A stretch of DNA of 64,000 nt. Source: JAHRAW01 sp965226545 (GTDB taxonomy: Bacteria; Pseudomonadota; Gammaproteobacteria; Arenicellales; Poriferihabitantaceae). The translations under genes and the position numbers were made by a program. The notes under the pieces are model-generated. The model saw only the letters and a list, made by a program, of their open reading frames with translations, made no database searches and was not told where the DNA came from. Within the stretch, counting starts at the first letter, position 1; each line of letters starts with the position of its first letter. The stretch lies in the NCBI GenBank assembly GCA_965226545.1, contig OZ245364.1:248001-312000 (forward strand), in the 5' to 3' direction. Below are positions 1-9,407 of the stretch, in pieces.

Positions 1-2
1 TA

Positions 3-683
3 TGGGCGCATCACATGTTCACGGTCGGCATGCCGTTGGTCGGCGAATTGTTCTTTATGTTCACCACAATGCTGATCGCCGTGCCGACCGGCGTCAAGGT
101 GTTCAACTGGGTGTCGACAATGTGGCGCGGTGCGTTGACCTTCGAGACGCCGATGTTGTTCGCGCTCGGCTTTGTCGTGATGTTCACCATCGGCGGATTT
201 TCCGGCTTGATGTTGGCGATGACGCCGATTGATTTTCAATACCACGACACCTATTTTGTCGTCGCGCATTTTCATTATGTGCTGGTGCCCGGCGCGCTGT
301 ACGGCATCATCGCCGGGGTGTATTACTGGCTGCCGAAATGGACCGGGCACATGTACAACGAAACTCTCGGGCAATGGCATTTTTGGCTGTCCACCGTATT
401 CGTCAACGTGCTGTTTTTCCCGATGCACTTCGTCGGCTTGGCCGGCATGCCGCGCCGCATCCCGGATTACGCGGTGCAGTTCGCCGATTTCAACGCCATC
501 GCCACGATAGGCGCATTCGGTTTTGGCTTCGCGCAAATTCTGCTGCTGGTCATCGCCGTGCAATGCATCCGCGGCGGCAAAAAGGCAAGCGCACAAGTGT
601 GGGAAGGCGCGCATGGCTTGGAATGGACGGTGAGTTCACCGCCGCCGTATCACACCTTTTCGCCGCAGCCGGTTGTGAAGTGA
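3..683 (+). CDS. ctaD: Cytochrome c oxidase subunit I, C-terminal part (cut by window start)
   Basis: This is the last 226 or so residues of the haem-copper oxidase catalytic subunit, an inner-membrane protein that reduces O2 and pumps protons. The visible part holds the segment HDTYFVVAHFHYVLVPGA, whose HFH histidines ligate the haems in this family. Several hydrophobic membrane spans and the hydrophilic tail (GLEWTVSSPPPYHTF) follow, as is usual for aa3-type CtaD. The reading frame is open through the window edge, so the true start lies upstream. The assembly genes ctaG, ctaE and SURF1 follow on the same strand, fixing this as an aa3-type terminal oxidase locus. Confidence 0.97.
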   Translation, partial: WAHHMFTVGMPLVGELFFMFTTMLIAVPTGVKVFNWVSTMWRGALTFETPMLFALGFVVMFTIGGFSGLMLAMTPIDFQYHDTYFVVAHFHYVLVPGALYGIIAGVYYWLPKWTGHMYNETLGQWHFWLSTVFVNVLFFPMHFVGLAGMPRRIPDYAVQFADFNAIATIGAFGFGFAQILLLVIAVQCIRGGKKASAQVWEGAHGLEWTVSSPPPYHTFSPQPVVK

Positions 684-718
684 CGGCGCGGATTAATCGT
701 TACGCCGTCGCGCGACCA

Positions 719-817
719 ATGAACATCAAAACCAAACGCACCTTAATTGCGCTGGCGTTGTTGGCGGCGGCGTTTTATTTTGGTTTTATATTAATGTCGG
801 TGTTGGCATCCGGCTAA
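719..817 (+). CDS. Small single-span cytochrome oxidase assembly protein (32 aa)
   Basis: A 32-residue protein with a basic start (MNIKTKRT) followed by one hydrophobic span and a short tail. It begins 36 bases after the ctaD stop and precedes ctaG. Betaproteobacterial oxidase clusters commonly carry a tiny membrane protein in exactly this slot, annotated as a cytochrome oxidase small assembly protein. The position, size and basic-then-hydrophobic pattern support the call; the sequence is too short for a firm family match by eye. A role in oxidase maturation is inferred from the neighbourhood. Confidence 0.7.
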   Translation: MNIKTKRTLIALALLAAAFYFGFILMSVLASG

Positions 818-840
818 CGTTTATTGCGCCATCGATTCGT

Positions 841-846
841 TATAAT
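841..846 (+). promoter_or_regulatory. Possible -10 box ahead of ctaG
   Basis: A perfect TATAAT stands 58 bases before the ctaG start, in the gap after the small assembly gene. I see no good -35 at 16-18 bases upstream, so this may be a weak internal promoter or chance. Confidence 0.3.
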
Positions 847-903
847 TAACGGCATCATTAATGTCCGCCGTTTGCGCCAACCGTCGCCAATCCAAATCTC
901 CAA

Positions 904-1533
904 ATGTCCAAACCAACCCCCATCGACCGTCCGCCGAATCGCAACAAAACCGTTGCGGCGTTGTTTGCGATTCCGTTGTTGATGTTTGGCTTCGGTTATT
1001 TAATGGTGCCGATATACAACATCTTTTGCGACTTGACCGGGCTCAACGGCAAGACCGGCGTAATCAGTGCGGCCGAAGTTTCGCATCAGCAGCCCGATGC
1101 ATCGCGGTTGATTCGCGTCGAATTTATGGCGGTGCTGAATGAAAATATGAAAATGGATTTTTCGCCGCGCGAATCGTATATGCAAGTCAATCCGGGCGGG
1201 CGTTATCAAACCGAATATTTTGCGCATAACTTGCGCGACCGCACAGTGGTCGGGCAGGCGGTGCCGAGCGTATCGCCGGGGCGGGCATCGAAGCATTTCA
1301 GCAAAATCGAATGCTTCTGCTTTAGCCAACAAACATTCGCCCCCGGCGAAAAACGCGAAATGCCGGTGATTTTCACGGTCGACCCCGACCTGCCGCACGA
1401 CATCGAAACCATTACGTTGTCGTATACCTTTTATGATGTAACCAAACCCGAAGACAAAGTCGAACACGAACACGACCATTCGACGCACAAGCATGCGGTT
1501 ATACACCGCCCCACCAACTCGCCAACCCACTGA
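904..1533 (+). CDS. ctaG: Cytochrome c oxidase assembly protein CtaG (Cox11 family)
   Basis: A 209-residue copper chaperone that delivers Cu to the CuB site of subunit I. It has one N-terminal membrane span (VAALFAIPLLMFGFGYLMV) and a periplasmic beta domain. The copper-binding CFCF motif is present (KIECFCFSQQ), followed by the conserved PVIFTVDPDLP stretch. The tail after the family core is His/Glu-rich (EHEHDHSTHKH), which could bind metal and is not a usual part of Cox11. It lies between the small assembly gene and ctaE, the standard order. The ATG at 904 gives the expected length. Confidence 0.96.
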   Translation: MSKPTPIDRPPNRNKTVAALFAIPLLMFGFGYLMVPIYNIFCDLTGLNGKTGVISAAEVSHQQPDASRLIRVEFMAVLNENMKMDFSPRESYMQVNPGGRYQTEYFAHNLRDRTVVGQAVPSVSPGRASKHFSKIECFCFSQQTFAPGEKREMPVIFTVDPDLPHDIETITLSYTFYDVTKPEDKVEHEHDHSTHKHAVIHRPTNSPTH

Positions 1534-1548
1534 GAATCCAAACCGACT

Positions 1549-2412
1549 ATGAACACCGCAGAAAACAGTTATTACGTCCCGCACGCCGCCAAATGGCCGA
1601 TGATTGGTTCGGTCGGCTTGACCTTGTTGCTCGGCGGGTTTGCAGCGTTGTTAAACGGCGCGGCGTTGGGCGACGACATGATGTGGGCCGGCGCGGCGGT
1701 GTTGGTGGTGATGTTTTTTGGTTGGTTTGGCACGGTGGTGACCGAATCCGAAAACGGCGCGTATAACGCTTGGGAGGATAAATCGTTCCGACTCGGCATG
1801 GCGTGGTTTATCTTTTCCGAGGTGATGTTTTTTGCCTGCTTTTTTGGCGCGTTGTTTTATGCGCGCAGTTTGTCGGTGCCGTGGCTGCTCGGCGAAGGCG
1901 ACGGCGCATTGACGCATCAATTTTTATGGAGCGCGTATACCGAATTCTGGCCGACCAACGGCCCGGGCAATTTGGGCGACAGCGATTTTCACATGGGCTG
2001 GTGGCCGTTGCCGTTCATCAACACCGCGATTTTGTTGACTTCGGGGTTGACTGTCACTTGGGCGCATCACGGCGTCAAGGTAAACAACCGCGCGCAAATC
2101 ATCATCGGCTTGGCGTTGACCGTGTTTCTCGGCTTTTTGTTTGTCTATCTGCAGGCGATTGAATACATCGAGGCGTATCACGCCGGGCTGAAAATGACCA
2201 GCGGCATTTACGGCTCAACCTTTTTCATGCTGACCGGCTTTCACGGTTTGCATGTCACCTTGGGCGCAATTATGTTGAGCGTAATGTTGGTGCGCGCAAT
2301 TCGCGGGCATTTCACGCCGCAACGACATTTCGCATTCGAAGCGGCGGCGTGGTATTGGCATTTTGTCGATGTCGTTTGGCTTGGATTGTTTTTGTTCGTG
2401 TACATCATCTAA
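1549..2412 (+). CDS. ctaE: Cytochrome c oxidase subunit III
   Basis: A 287-residue integral membrane subunit of the aa3 oxidase with about seven hydrophobic spans. Family hallmarks are visible: MAWFIFSEVMFFACFFGA, the loop ending GWWPLPFINTAILLTSG, TGFHGLHVTLGAI, and the C-terminal AAWYWHFVDVVWLGLFL. The gene starts 15 bases after ctaG stops and closes the forward cluster. It is followed by the convergent DUF2909 gene, so transcription of ctaD-ctaG-ctaE probably ends here. Confidence 0.97.
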   Translation: MNTAENSYYVPHAAKWPMIGSVGLTLLLGGFAALLNGAALGDDMMWAGAAVLVVMFFGWFGTVVTESENGAYNAWEDKSFRLGMAWFIFSEVMFFACFFGALFYARSLSVPWLLGEGDGALTHQFLWSAYTEFWPTNGPGNLGDSDFHMGWWPLPFINTAILLTSGLTVTWAHHGVKVNNRAQIIIGLALTVFLGFLFVYLQAIEYIEAYHAGLKMTSGIYGSTFFMLTGFHGLHVTLGAIMLSVMLVRAIRGHFTPQRHFAFEAAAWYWHFVDVVWLGLFLFVYII

Positions 2413-2502
2413 TCGACGGCGCAACAATCGAATGGCTAATTGCATAACGCGCGTCGTGCGCGTGCGCGACTTTCGAATCCGACAAATCCGACAACCCCGA
2501 CA

Positions 2503-2724
2503 TCAAGCACCGGGCGGATGCGGCTCAATCAGCCCGAAGTGAATCCCGGCAAACAACAGCAACAATAAAATCAACGATAACAAAATGCGCAGGCTGAGCG
2601 ATTTAACCACGCGGCGCGAATCCGACGGGTCTTTGATGAGAAAATACAGCCCCGAAAACAAACTGGCGACCACAAACAACAACAAAATCACAATGAGCAA
2701 TTTAATCAGCAACATAATCTTCAA
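2503..2724 (-). CDS. Twin transmembrane protein, DUF2909 family
   Basis: A 73-residue protein made of two hydrophobic helices joined by a short polar loop (KDPSDSRRVVKSLSLR) with a short tail ending PHPPGA. This matches the DUF2909 twin-transmembrane family, which typically sits antisense between ctaE and SURF1 in Betaproteobacteria, exactly the placement here. Its function is not established; the constant linkage to the oxidase genes suggests a role in oxidase assembly or stability. Confidence 0.8.
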   Translation of the reverse strand: MKIMLLIKLLIVILLLFVVASLFSGLYFLIKDPSDSRRVVKSLSLRILLSLILLLLLFAGIHFGLIEPHPPGA

Positions 2725-2828
2725 TGCGAGGGGCGTTGTCCGGCAAGTGCGGAGTCAGATTCATAATAAGTGCAAGCGCAATCATCGCAACGCACACTTA
2801 TCGATTTGCATCGTTGCCGTTGCGTACG

Positions 2829-3542
2829 ATGATGCATAAAGCCGCGGCTTGGATGTTGTTCATCATCGCGTTGTCGATATTGCTGTCGCTTGGCGCATGG
2901 CAATGGCGACGCGGCGTTGACAAAACCGCGGTCCAAACCACGATGCAAACCGCAATGGATTCACCATACCACATCCCCATCTCGAGCGTCGCCGCGTTGC
3001 GCGCGCATCCGCTTGCGTATCAACAAGCGCAACTCGAAGGCGAATGGCAAAACGCCGACACTGTATTCCTCGCCAATCGAGTGCATCGCGGGCGGGTTGG
3101 GTATGAGGCGTTCACGCCGTTTCGATTGATGGACGGCGCATTGATGTTGGTCAATCGCGGCTGGGTCGCCGACACCGCCGCACCGCCGGCGGCACTTGCA
3201 CCGCGCGGGCGCATTTATGCACCGCAAACCGGGTTTACGCTCGGCGATGCATATCGTCCGCCGGCGCACGGCGCGACAACGAATGCGTTGGTGTTGCAAT
3301 ATTTGGAAACGGGCGCCGTCGCCGAATTGCTCGACGAAGCGGTGCAGCCGATTGCGCTTGCATTGCACGCCGCACATGCGGATGCATTGACATCGATTTG
3401 GACGCCGATGACGATTCCACCGGCGCGGCATTTTGGCTATGCGGTGCAGTGGTGGGGGTTGGCGTTGACCTTGTTGGTGTTTGGCGTTGTTTGGCATCGA
3501 CGCGGCAATCGCCGTTCGCGTTCTCGCATCGATTATCGATAA
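2829..3542 (+). CDS. SURF1 family oxidase assembly protein
   Basis: A 237-residue inner-membrane protein of the SURF1/Shy1 family, which helps insert haem a into subunit I. It shows the typical architecture: an N-terminal span ending in GAWQWRRGVDK (family GxWQxxRxxxK), a periplasmic domain with the NRGWV motif (LVNRGWVADT), and a C-terminal span after HFGYAVQWWGLALTL. I chose the ATG at 2829 (a second ATG follows at once) because it opens directly on the first membrane span; the longer reading frame upstream adds no family-like sequence. The next gene starts 8 bases after the stop. Confidence 0.92.
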   Translation: MMHKAAAWMLFIIALSILLSLGAWQWRRGVDKTAVQTTMQTAMDSPYHIPISSVAALRAHPLAYQQAQLEGEWQNADTVFLANRVHRGRVGYEAFTPFRLMDGALMLVNRGWVADTAAPPAALAPRGRIYAPQTGFTLGDAYRPPAHGATTNALVLQYLETGAVAELLDEAVQPIALALHAAHADALTSIWTPMTIPPARHFGYAVQWWGLALTLLVFGVVWHRRGNRRSRSRIDYR

Positions 3543-3550
3543 GCGCGCGC

Positions 3551-4117
3551 ATGCGAATCAAATTGCTCGGCGTATTCGCCGTGTTTCTTGCGCCGTTGTT
3601 GGCGGCGTTTATTTGGTATTACGGCTTCGGCGGCGCATCCGCCGCGCGCAGCATGGTCAATCACGCCGAGTTGTTGCCGCCGATGGCGGTTGCGCCGTTT
3701 GCCAATGTCGACGGCGATTCGCCCAACCAAGTGCACACCCAATCGCAACTCGCGCGCAAGTGGCACATCGTGCAAATCATCGCCGAGCCATGCGATGAAT
3801 CATGCCAACGCGCGTTGTACAACACGCGACAGATGCGCCTTGCACTCGGGCGACGCGCGGCGCGAGTGCAACGAATCATCATCGCGGCCGACCGCGCGTT
3901 GATTAATGCATTGCAGCCCGCGCATCGCGACGCGCTGTTTTTGCTCGAATCCGACAACGGCTTGGGCAAACAACTGCGCGCCAAAATGAAAAACCCGCTG
4001 GATGCCGTGGTCATCGACCCCAACGGCAACATCATCATGCGCGCCGCGTTTGAGTTGTCGCCGGCATTGTTGCTGAAAGATTTTAAAAAATTATTGCGCC
4101 TGTCGCGCATCGGTTAA
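3551..4117 (+). CDS. Membrane-anchored SCO/thioredoxin-like oxidase assembly protein
   Basis: A 188-residue protein with one N-terminal span (LLGVFAVFLAPLLAAFIWYY) and a periplasmic domain. The domain contains a CxxxC pair in CDESCQRALYNTRQ, placed as in SCO1/SenC copper chaperones, followed by a thioredoxin-like pattern ending VIDPNGNIIMRA. Betaproteobacteria carry such a gene right after SURF1, usually annotated only as a transmembrane protein. A copper or disulfide role in oxidase assembly is inferred from the motif and position. The ctaA/ctaB haem a synthesis genes that often follow are not in this window; gltB comes next. Confidence 0.72.
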   Translation: MRIKLLGVFAVFLAPLLAAFIWYYGFGGASAARSMVNHAELLPPMAVAPFANVDGDSPNQVHTQSQLARKWHIVQIIAEPCDESCQRALYNTRQMRLALGRRAARVQRIIIAADRALINALQPAHRDALFLLESDNGLGKQLRAKMKNPLDAVVIDPNGNIIMRAAFELSPALLLKDFKKLLRLSRIG

Positions 4118-4324
4118 GCGGTTTATGCGCCGTCGGTTAACGATGCCTGCAATCGTCCGGCGTTAAAAGTTAACCGTTTATTTTTGTCGATAACCCAATC
4201 ATCGCGGTGCATGCAATGCGCCGCTTGATATGCGCGTGATATGCACGTGGTATGCACGTTGTACGCATGTGGTATGCATGCCGCGCCGCAACGCAAGGGG
4301 TAATTAATAATGGATAATTAATAA

Positions 4325-4352
4325 TTGGCAATTGCCGGCCAATTGTTTTAAT
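4325..4352 (+). promoter_or_regulatory. Candidate sigma-70 promoter for gltB
   Basis: TTGGCA at 4325-4330 and TTTAAT at 4347-4352 are separated by 16 bases, placing a start about 30 bases before the gltB ATG. The preceding stretch 4118-4320 has no gene and includes short variations on a GCATGTGGTATGC-type motif. Confidence 0.45.
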
Positions 4353-4385
4353 ATCGAGCGTCCACTGGATTGACCACCGTACACA

Positions 4386-7300
4386 ATGAAAACCAATCAC
4401 AACCAAACGGACTCCGCCGCAAAAGGTTTATACGACCCGCGCTTCGAACACGACGCCTGCGGCGTCGGCTTTGTCGCCAACATCAGCGGCGAAGCGCGCC
4501 GCGACATTATCGACGACGGCTTGGAAGTGCTCGGCAACTTAAGCCATCGCGGCGCGGTCGGCGCGGACCCGCAAGCCGGCGACGGCGCCGGCATTGCATT
4601 GCAATTGCCGCATCGATTTTTTGTCGATGCGCTCGAGTTTGCATTGCCGCCGCGCCAACAGTATGCGGTCGGGATGATGTTTATGCCGCGCGCCGATGCG
4701 CTGTGCGATGAAATCAAACACCTCGTCGAACGCCGCATTCGCGCGCACGAACTGCAGCCGCTCGGCTGGCGGCGTACGCCGACCGATTCGCGCGTGTTGA
4801 GCGCAAGCGTTGCGCCAACCGAACCGCAAGTGTGGCAGGTGTTTATCGCGCGCGGCGATTCGATTCGTTGCGCCGATGAATTCGAACGCAAGTTGTTTGT
4901 CATGCGCCGCCAAATCGAAGCGGATGTTTATCGTCTCGATAATGTTGACACTGTCAATGATGCCGCGCACGACGGTCACGGTGACAGTCACAGTCAAAGT
5001 TACAGTGACTTCTACATCGCATCGCTGTCGTGCCGCACAATTATTTACAAAGGAATGCTGCGCGCCGAACAACTCAGCCACTATTATTTGGAGTTGCGTG
5101 ATGACAAACTCGAATCCGCATTGGCGTTGGTGCATCAACGATTTTCCACCAACACCTTTCCGGCGTGGCGGCTGGCGCATCCGTATCGATTGATTGCGCA
5201 CAACGGCGAAATCAACACCTTGCGCGGCAACATCAATTGGATGGCGGCGCGGCGCGGCGCGATGACCAGCGAACGCATCGGCGATGCATTGCAGGAGTTG
5301 TGGCCGTTGATTGCCGACGGTTCATCGGATTCGGCGGCGTTCGACAATGCATTGGAATTGCTGCTTGCCGGCGGCTATTCATTGGCGCGCGCGATGATGA
5401 CCTTAATCCCCGAAGCGTGGGGCGCGGGTGATTCATTAAGTAACACTTCGCGCGACACTTCGAATCATTCATCGAAAGTATTAATGTCGCCGACGTTGCG
5501 CGCGTTTTATCAGCATCATGCGGCGTTGATGGAGCCGTGGGATGGCCCGTCCGCGGTGGCGTTTACCGACGGCAATCAAATCGGCGCGATGCTCGACCGC
5601 AACGGTTTGCGTCCGGCGCGTTATTTGGTGACGCGCGACGGCAAGGTGGTGATGGCGTCGGAGGCCGGCGTGTTGGAGGTCGCGGAAAAAAACATTGTGC
5701 GCAAGTGGCGTTTGCAGCCCGGCAAAATGTTGTTGATTGATTTGCAACAAGGGCGAATCATCGATGATTTTGACATCAAAACCGAATTGGCAACCGCGCG
5801 CGATTATCAACGCATCGTCGCGCGCAGCCAAATTGAATTGCATTCATTGGGGGTTGGCGGCGCGACAGTTAAGTCCGAATCAGCCAAAGTCGATAAAGCA
5901 AACGGTGAATCAGTCGACGAAACGGTCGATGAAGTCATCGACAAAACCATCGACAAAATGCGCCGCATGCAACGTGCATTTGGATGGACGCGCGAAGCGT
6001 TAACCTTTGTGCTTGCGCCGATGATGAAAGACGGCGCGGAAGCGATTGGTTCGATGGGCGCGGATTCGCCGCCGGCGGTGTTGTCCAAACACGCCAAACC
6101 GCTCGCGCATTATTTCAAACAAAACTTCGCGCAGGTTACCAATCCGCCGATTGACCCGATTCGCGAAAGTTTGGTGATGTCGTTGCTGACGATGATTGGG
6201 CCGAAACCGAATTTGCTCGGTGATGTGCATGGCGATGCATTCGATGACGATGCGAACGGTATGCGGTTAATTGCGCCGACGCCGGTGTTAACTTGCGAAC
6301 AACTTGCGCGCATTCGCCGCATCGATGAATACACCGACGGCGCATTGAACGCGCATGCATTGGATGTTTGTTTTGCGCATGCTGACGGTGCAGTTGGCAT
6401 GCGCGCGGCGATTGTGCGATTGTGCGATGCGGCCGAAAGCGCGGTGCGTGAAATGCGGGCGGCGAAAATCAAGCGGTCGAAAACGAAGTTAACAAAAACG
6501 AAAGCCGGCGGCGATTTGATTTTAATTTTGTCGGACCGCGCCATCGATGCGCAGCGCATTGCAATTCCGGCGTTGCTGGCGGTGTCGGCGGTGCATCATC
6601 ATTTAATTAATTGCGGTTTGCGCACTGCAGTCGGCTTAATCGTCGAGAGCGGCGCGTGTTTCGAAGTGCATCATCTGGCAACGCTGGCCGGCTATGGCGC
6701 CGAGGCCGTCAATCCGTATTTGGCGTTCGATGCCGTGGCAATGCTGGCGCAGCAAAATGAATCGGATGAATCGCTCGAGTCGGGCGAGTCGGTCAAATCA
6801 GTTAAGTCAGTTGACGAGGCGCACGCGAATTACCGTGTTGCGCTCGATGCCGGGTTGAAAAAGGTGATGTCGAAAATGGGCATCTCGACCTATCAATCGT
6901 ATTGCGGCGCGCAAATTTTTGACGCGGTTGGATTATCCGAAGAATTCATCGCGGATTATTTTTGCGGCACGCACAGTGCAGTCGGCGGCGTCGGGCTGGA
7001 TGCCGTCGCCGCCGATGTGTTTGCTTGGCATGCCGATGCCTACGGCGAATCCGCCGCACCGGCCATCGACGATGCGCTCGATGTCGGCGGCGATTACGCC
7101 TATCGAGTGCGCGGCGAAGCGCATGTGTGGACGCCCGAGACGGTCGGCGCATTGCAAAAATCCGCGCGCGCCAACAGCCAAGAGGAATACGCGCAATTTG
7201 CGCGCGCCGTCGATGCGCAACACGGCGCGCCGCTTAATTTGCGCGGCTTGTTTGCATTCACGCCGCACAATGCGCCGATTGCGCTCGATGAAGTCGAATC

Positions 7301-9407
7301 GGCGCGCGAAATTGTCAAACGATTTTCGACCGGCGCGATGTCATACGGTTCCATCTCACATGAAGCGCACACCAATTTGGCGCGCGCGATGAATCGGTTG
7401 GGCGGCAAATCCAACACAGGCGAAGGCGGCGAACAACGCGAACGTTATCTGCCGCTGCCCGACGGCGCGCCCAATCCGAATCGTTCGGCGATTAAACAAA
7501 TCGCATCCGGACGGTTTGGCGTCACTTGCGAATACTTGGTCAACGCCGCCGACCTGCAAATCAAAATGGCGCAAGGCGCAAAGCCCGGTGAAGGCGGGCA
7601 GTTGCCCGGACATAAAGTCGATGAACAAATTGCGGCGGTGCGGCATTCGACGCCGGGGGTGGGATTGATTTCGCCGCCGCCGCATCACGACATCTATTCG
7701 ATAGAAGATTTGGCGCAATTAATTTACGACTTAAAAAACGTCAACCCGGATGCGCGCATCTCGGTTAAATTGGTCGCCGAGACCGGCGTCGGCACGGTCG
7801 CGGCCGGCGTCGCCAAAGCGCACGCCGACCATGTCACAATCGCCGGCAACGAAGGCGGCACCGGCGCAAGCCCATTGACTTCGATTCGCCACGCCGGCGC
7901 GCCGTGGGAAATCGGCTTGGCCGAAACGCAACAAACCTTGATGCGCAGCGGCTTGCGCGCGCGCATTGCGGTGCAGGTCGATGGCGGCTTGCGCACCGGG
8001 CGCGATGTCGCGGTCGGCGCGTTGTTGGGCGCCGATGAATTCGGCTTTGCAACCGCGCCGTTGATTGCATCCGGCTGCTTGATGATGCGCAAATGCCATC
8101 TCAACACCTGCCCGGTCGGCGTCGCCACGCAAGACCCGCAACTGCGCGCGCGGTTTGGCGGACAGCCGGAACACGTCATCAATTATTTTTTCTTCGTCGC
8201 CGAACACTTGCGCGAGATAATGGCGTCGCTTGGCTTTCGCACAGTCGATGAAATGATTGGGCAAACGCATTGCCTCGATATGCGCGCCGCGCTTGCGCAC
8301 AGCCAATCGCGCGACTTGGATTATTCGCGCATTTTGGCGGCGCCGGATGCGCCGCACGATGCACCGCGTCGCCGCCGCGAAGCGCAACAACACGGTTTGG
8401 AAGATGCACTCGATGTGCAGTTGATGCAGCGCGCTCGCGCCGCGCTCGAGCATCGTCAATCTGTGCAAATCGATATTGCGATTGCCAACCGTCATCGCGC
8501 GATTGGCGCGATGTTGTCCGGTGCGTTGGTGCGCAAACACGGCGGCGACGGTTTGCCCGACGACACGATACGCATCCGCGCGCGCGGCAGCGCCGGGCAA
8601 TCATTCGGCGCGTGGTTGGCGCGCGGCGTCACGTTGGAATTGTGCGGCGAAGCCAATGATTATGTCGGCAAGGGATTGTCCGGCGGGCGCGTGATTGTTT
8701 ATCCGCCGTCGGATTCGGGCATCGGCTGCCGGTCCGACAACATCATCGTCGGCAACACCGTTTTATACGGCGCGACTTCCGGCGAATGTTTTTTCAGCGG
8801 CGTCGCCGGCGAACGGTTTGCGGTGCGCAATTCCGGCGCGGTTGCGGTGGTCGAAGGCGTCGGCGACCACGGTTGCGAATACATGACCGGCGGCGTGGTC
8901 GTCTGCCTCGGCGCCACCGGGCGCAACTTCGCGGCCGGCATGTCCGGCGGCATCGCGTATGTGTTGGATGAACACGGCGCCTTCGCCGCGCATTGCAATC
9001 AACAACAATTGCAGTTGGAAGCGATAGCCGTCGACGGTGGTGTCGATGTAAATGAAATCGATGTAAATAAAGTCGACATCAACAAAATCGGTGCAAACAA
9101 AGTTAACGACGGCAACGTCGATGCCGACATCGACATTAACATCGACATCGATAACGACATCGACGACCCGCTTGGTGCGGATGAAACGCGGCTTAATCGA
9201 TTGATTAAATTGCATGCGCGTTACACCAACAGTCAATTGGCGCAACGCGTGTTGGATAATTGGCGCGATTATCTGCCGCGTTTTGTTAAGGTGATGCCGT
9301 TGGAATATCGCCGTGCGTTATTGGCGCGGCGCGCAGTGTCCGCGCAACAAGACGCTCAACCGAACAACCGCCAACGCGAACCATTGTCTGATACGCAACA
9401 TGGGTAA
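4386..9407 (+). CDS. gltB: Glutamate synthase (NADPH) large subunit
   Basis: The 1673-residue GOGAT alpha subunit transfers the amide of glutamine to 2-oxoglutarate. The N-terminal nucleophile Cys of the glutaminase domain is at residue 25 (HDACGVGF), so a short propeptide is probably removed. The central FMN domain includes GEGGEQRERYL, AKPGEGGQLPG and GNEGGTGASPL; the C-terminal beta-helix domain has the repeated Gly-rich pattern (EYMTGGVVVCLG). The protein is longer than usual because of low-complexity inserts near residues 192-209 (GDSHSQSYSD), 495-525 (K/D/E-rich), 794-814 (ESLESGESVKSVKS) and 1547-1597 (VD/IN repeats). All keep the frame and lie between conserved blocks. gltD overlaps its end by 8 bases. 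Confidence 0.97.
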   Translation: MKTNHNQTDSAAKGLYDPRFEHDACGVGFVANISGEARRDIIDDGLEVLGNLSHRGAVGADPQAGDGAGIALQLPHRFFVDALEFALPPRQQYAVGMMFMPRADALCDEIKHLVERRIRAHELQPLGWRRTPTDSRVLSASVAPTEPQVWQVFIARGDSIRCADEFERKLFVMRRQIEADVYRLDNVDTVNDAAHDGHGDSHSQSYSDFYIASLSCRTIIYKGMLRAEQLSHYYLELRDDKLESALALVHQRFSTNTFPAWRLAHPYRLIAHNGEINTLRGNINWMAARRGAMTSERIGDALQELWPLIADGSSDSAAFDNALELLLAGGYSLARAMMTLIPEAWGAGDSLSNTSRDTSNHSSKVLMSPTLRAFYQHHAALMEPWDGPSAVAFTDGNQIGAMLDRNGLRPARYLVTRDGKVVMASEAGVLEVAEKNIVRKWRLQPGKMLLIDLQQGRIIDDFDIKTELATARDYQRIVARSQIELHSLGVGGATVKSESAKVDKANGESVDETVDEVIDKTIDKMRRMQRAFGWTREALTFVLAPMMKDGAEAIGSMGADSPPAVLSKHAKPLAHYFKQNFAQVTNPPIDPIRESLVMSLLTMIGPKPNLLGDVHGDAFDDDANGMRLIAPTPVLTCEQLARIRRIDEYTDGALNAHALDVCFAHADGAVGMRAAIVRLCDAAESAVREMRAAKIKRSKTKLTKTKAGGDLILILSDRAIDAQRIAIPALLAVSAVHHHLINCGLRTAVGLIVESGACFEVHHLATLAGYGAEAVNPYLAFDAVAMLAQQNESDESLESGESVKSVKSVDEAHANYRVALDAGLKKVMSKMGISTYQSYCGAQIFDAVGLSEEFIADYFCGTHSAVGGVGLDAVAADVFAWHADAYGESAAPAIDDALDVGGDYAYRVRGEAHVWTPETVGALQKSARANSQEEYAQFARAVDAQHGAPLNLRGLFAFTPHNAPIALDEVESAREIVKRFSTGAMSYGSISHEAHTNLARAMNRLGGKSNTGEGGEQRERYLPLPDGAPNPNRSAIKQIASGRFGVTCEYLVNAADLQIKMAQGAKPGEGGQLPGHKVDEQIAAVRHSTPGVGLISPPPHHDIYSIEDLAQLIYDLKNVNPDARISVKLVAETGVGTVAAGVAKAHADHVTIAGNEGGTGASPLTSIRHAGAPWEIGLAETQQTLMRSGLRARIAVQVDGGLRTGRDVAVGALLGADEFGFATAPLIASGCLMMRKCHLNTCPVGVATQDPQLRARFGGQPEHVINYFFFVAEHLREIMASLGFRTVDEMIGQTHCLDMRAALAHSQSRDLDYSRILAAPDAPHDAPRRRREAQQHGLEDALDVQLMQRARAALEHRQSVQIDIAIANRHRAIGAMLSGALVRKHGGDGLPDDTIRIRARGSAGQSFGAWLARGVTLELCGEANDYVGKGLSGGRVIVYPPSDSGIGCRSDNIIVGNTVLYGATSGECFFSGVAGERFAVRNSGAVAVVEGVGDHGCEYMTGGVVVCLGATGRNFAAGMSGGIAYVLDEHGAFAAHCNQQQLQLEAIAVDGGVDVNEIDVNKVDINKIGANKVNDGNVDADIDINIDIDNDIDDPLGADETRLNRLIKLHARYTNSQLAQRVLDNWRDYLPRFVKVMPLEYRRALLARRAVSAQQDAQPNNRQREPLSDTQHG
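9025..9175 (+). repeat. In-frame degenerate hexamer repeat within gltB
   Basis: Imperfect units built on GTCGAT / ATCGAC / GTAAAT alternate here and encode about 50 residues rich in Asp, Asn, Ile and Val, just before the conserved C-terminal end of GltB. Similar units occur between other genes of this window (for example 23405-23500). Confidence 0.75.

Noticed and set aside
2724..2828. Longer start for SURF1 at 2724
   Set aside because: Overlaps the antisense DUF2909 gene and adds sequence unlike SURF1; the ATG at 2829 opens on the membrane span.
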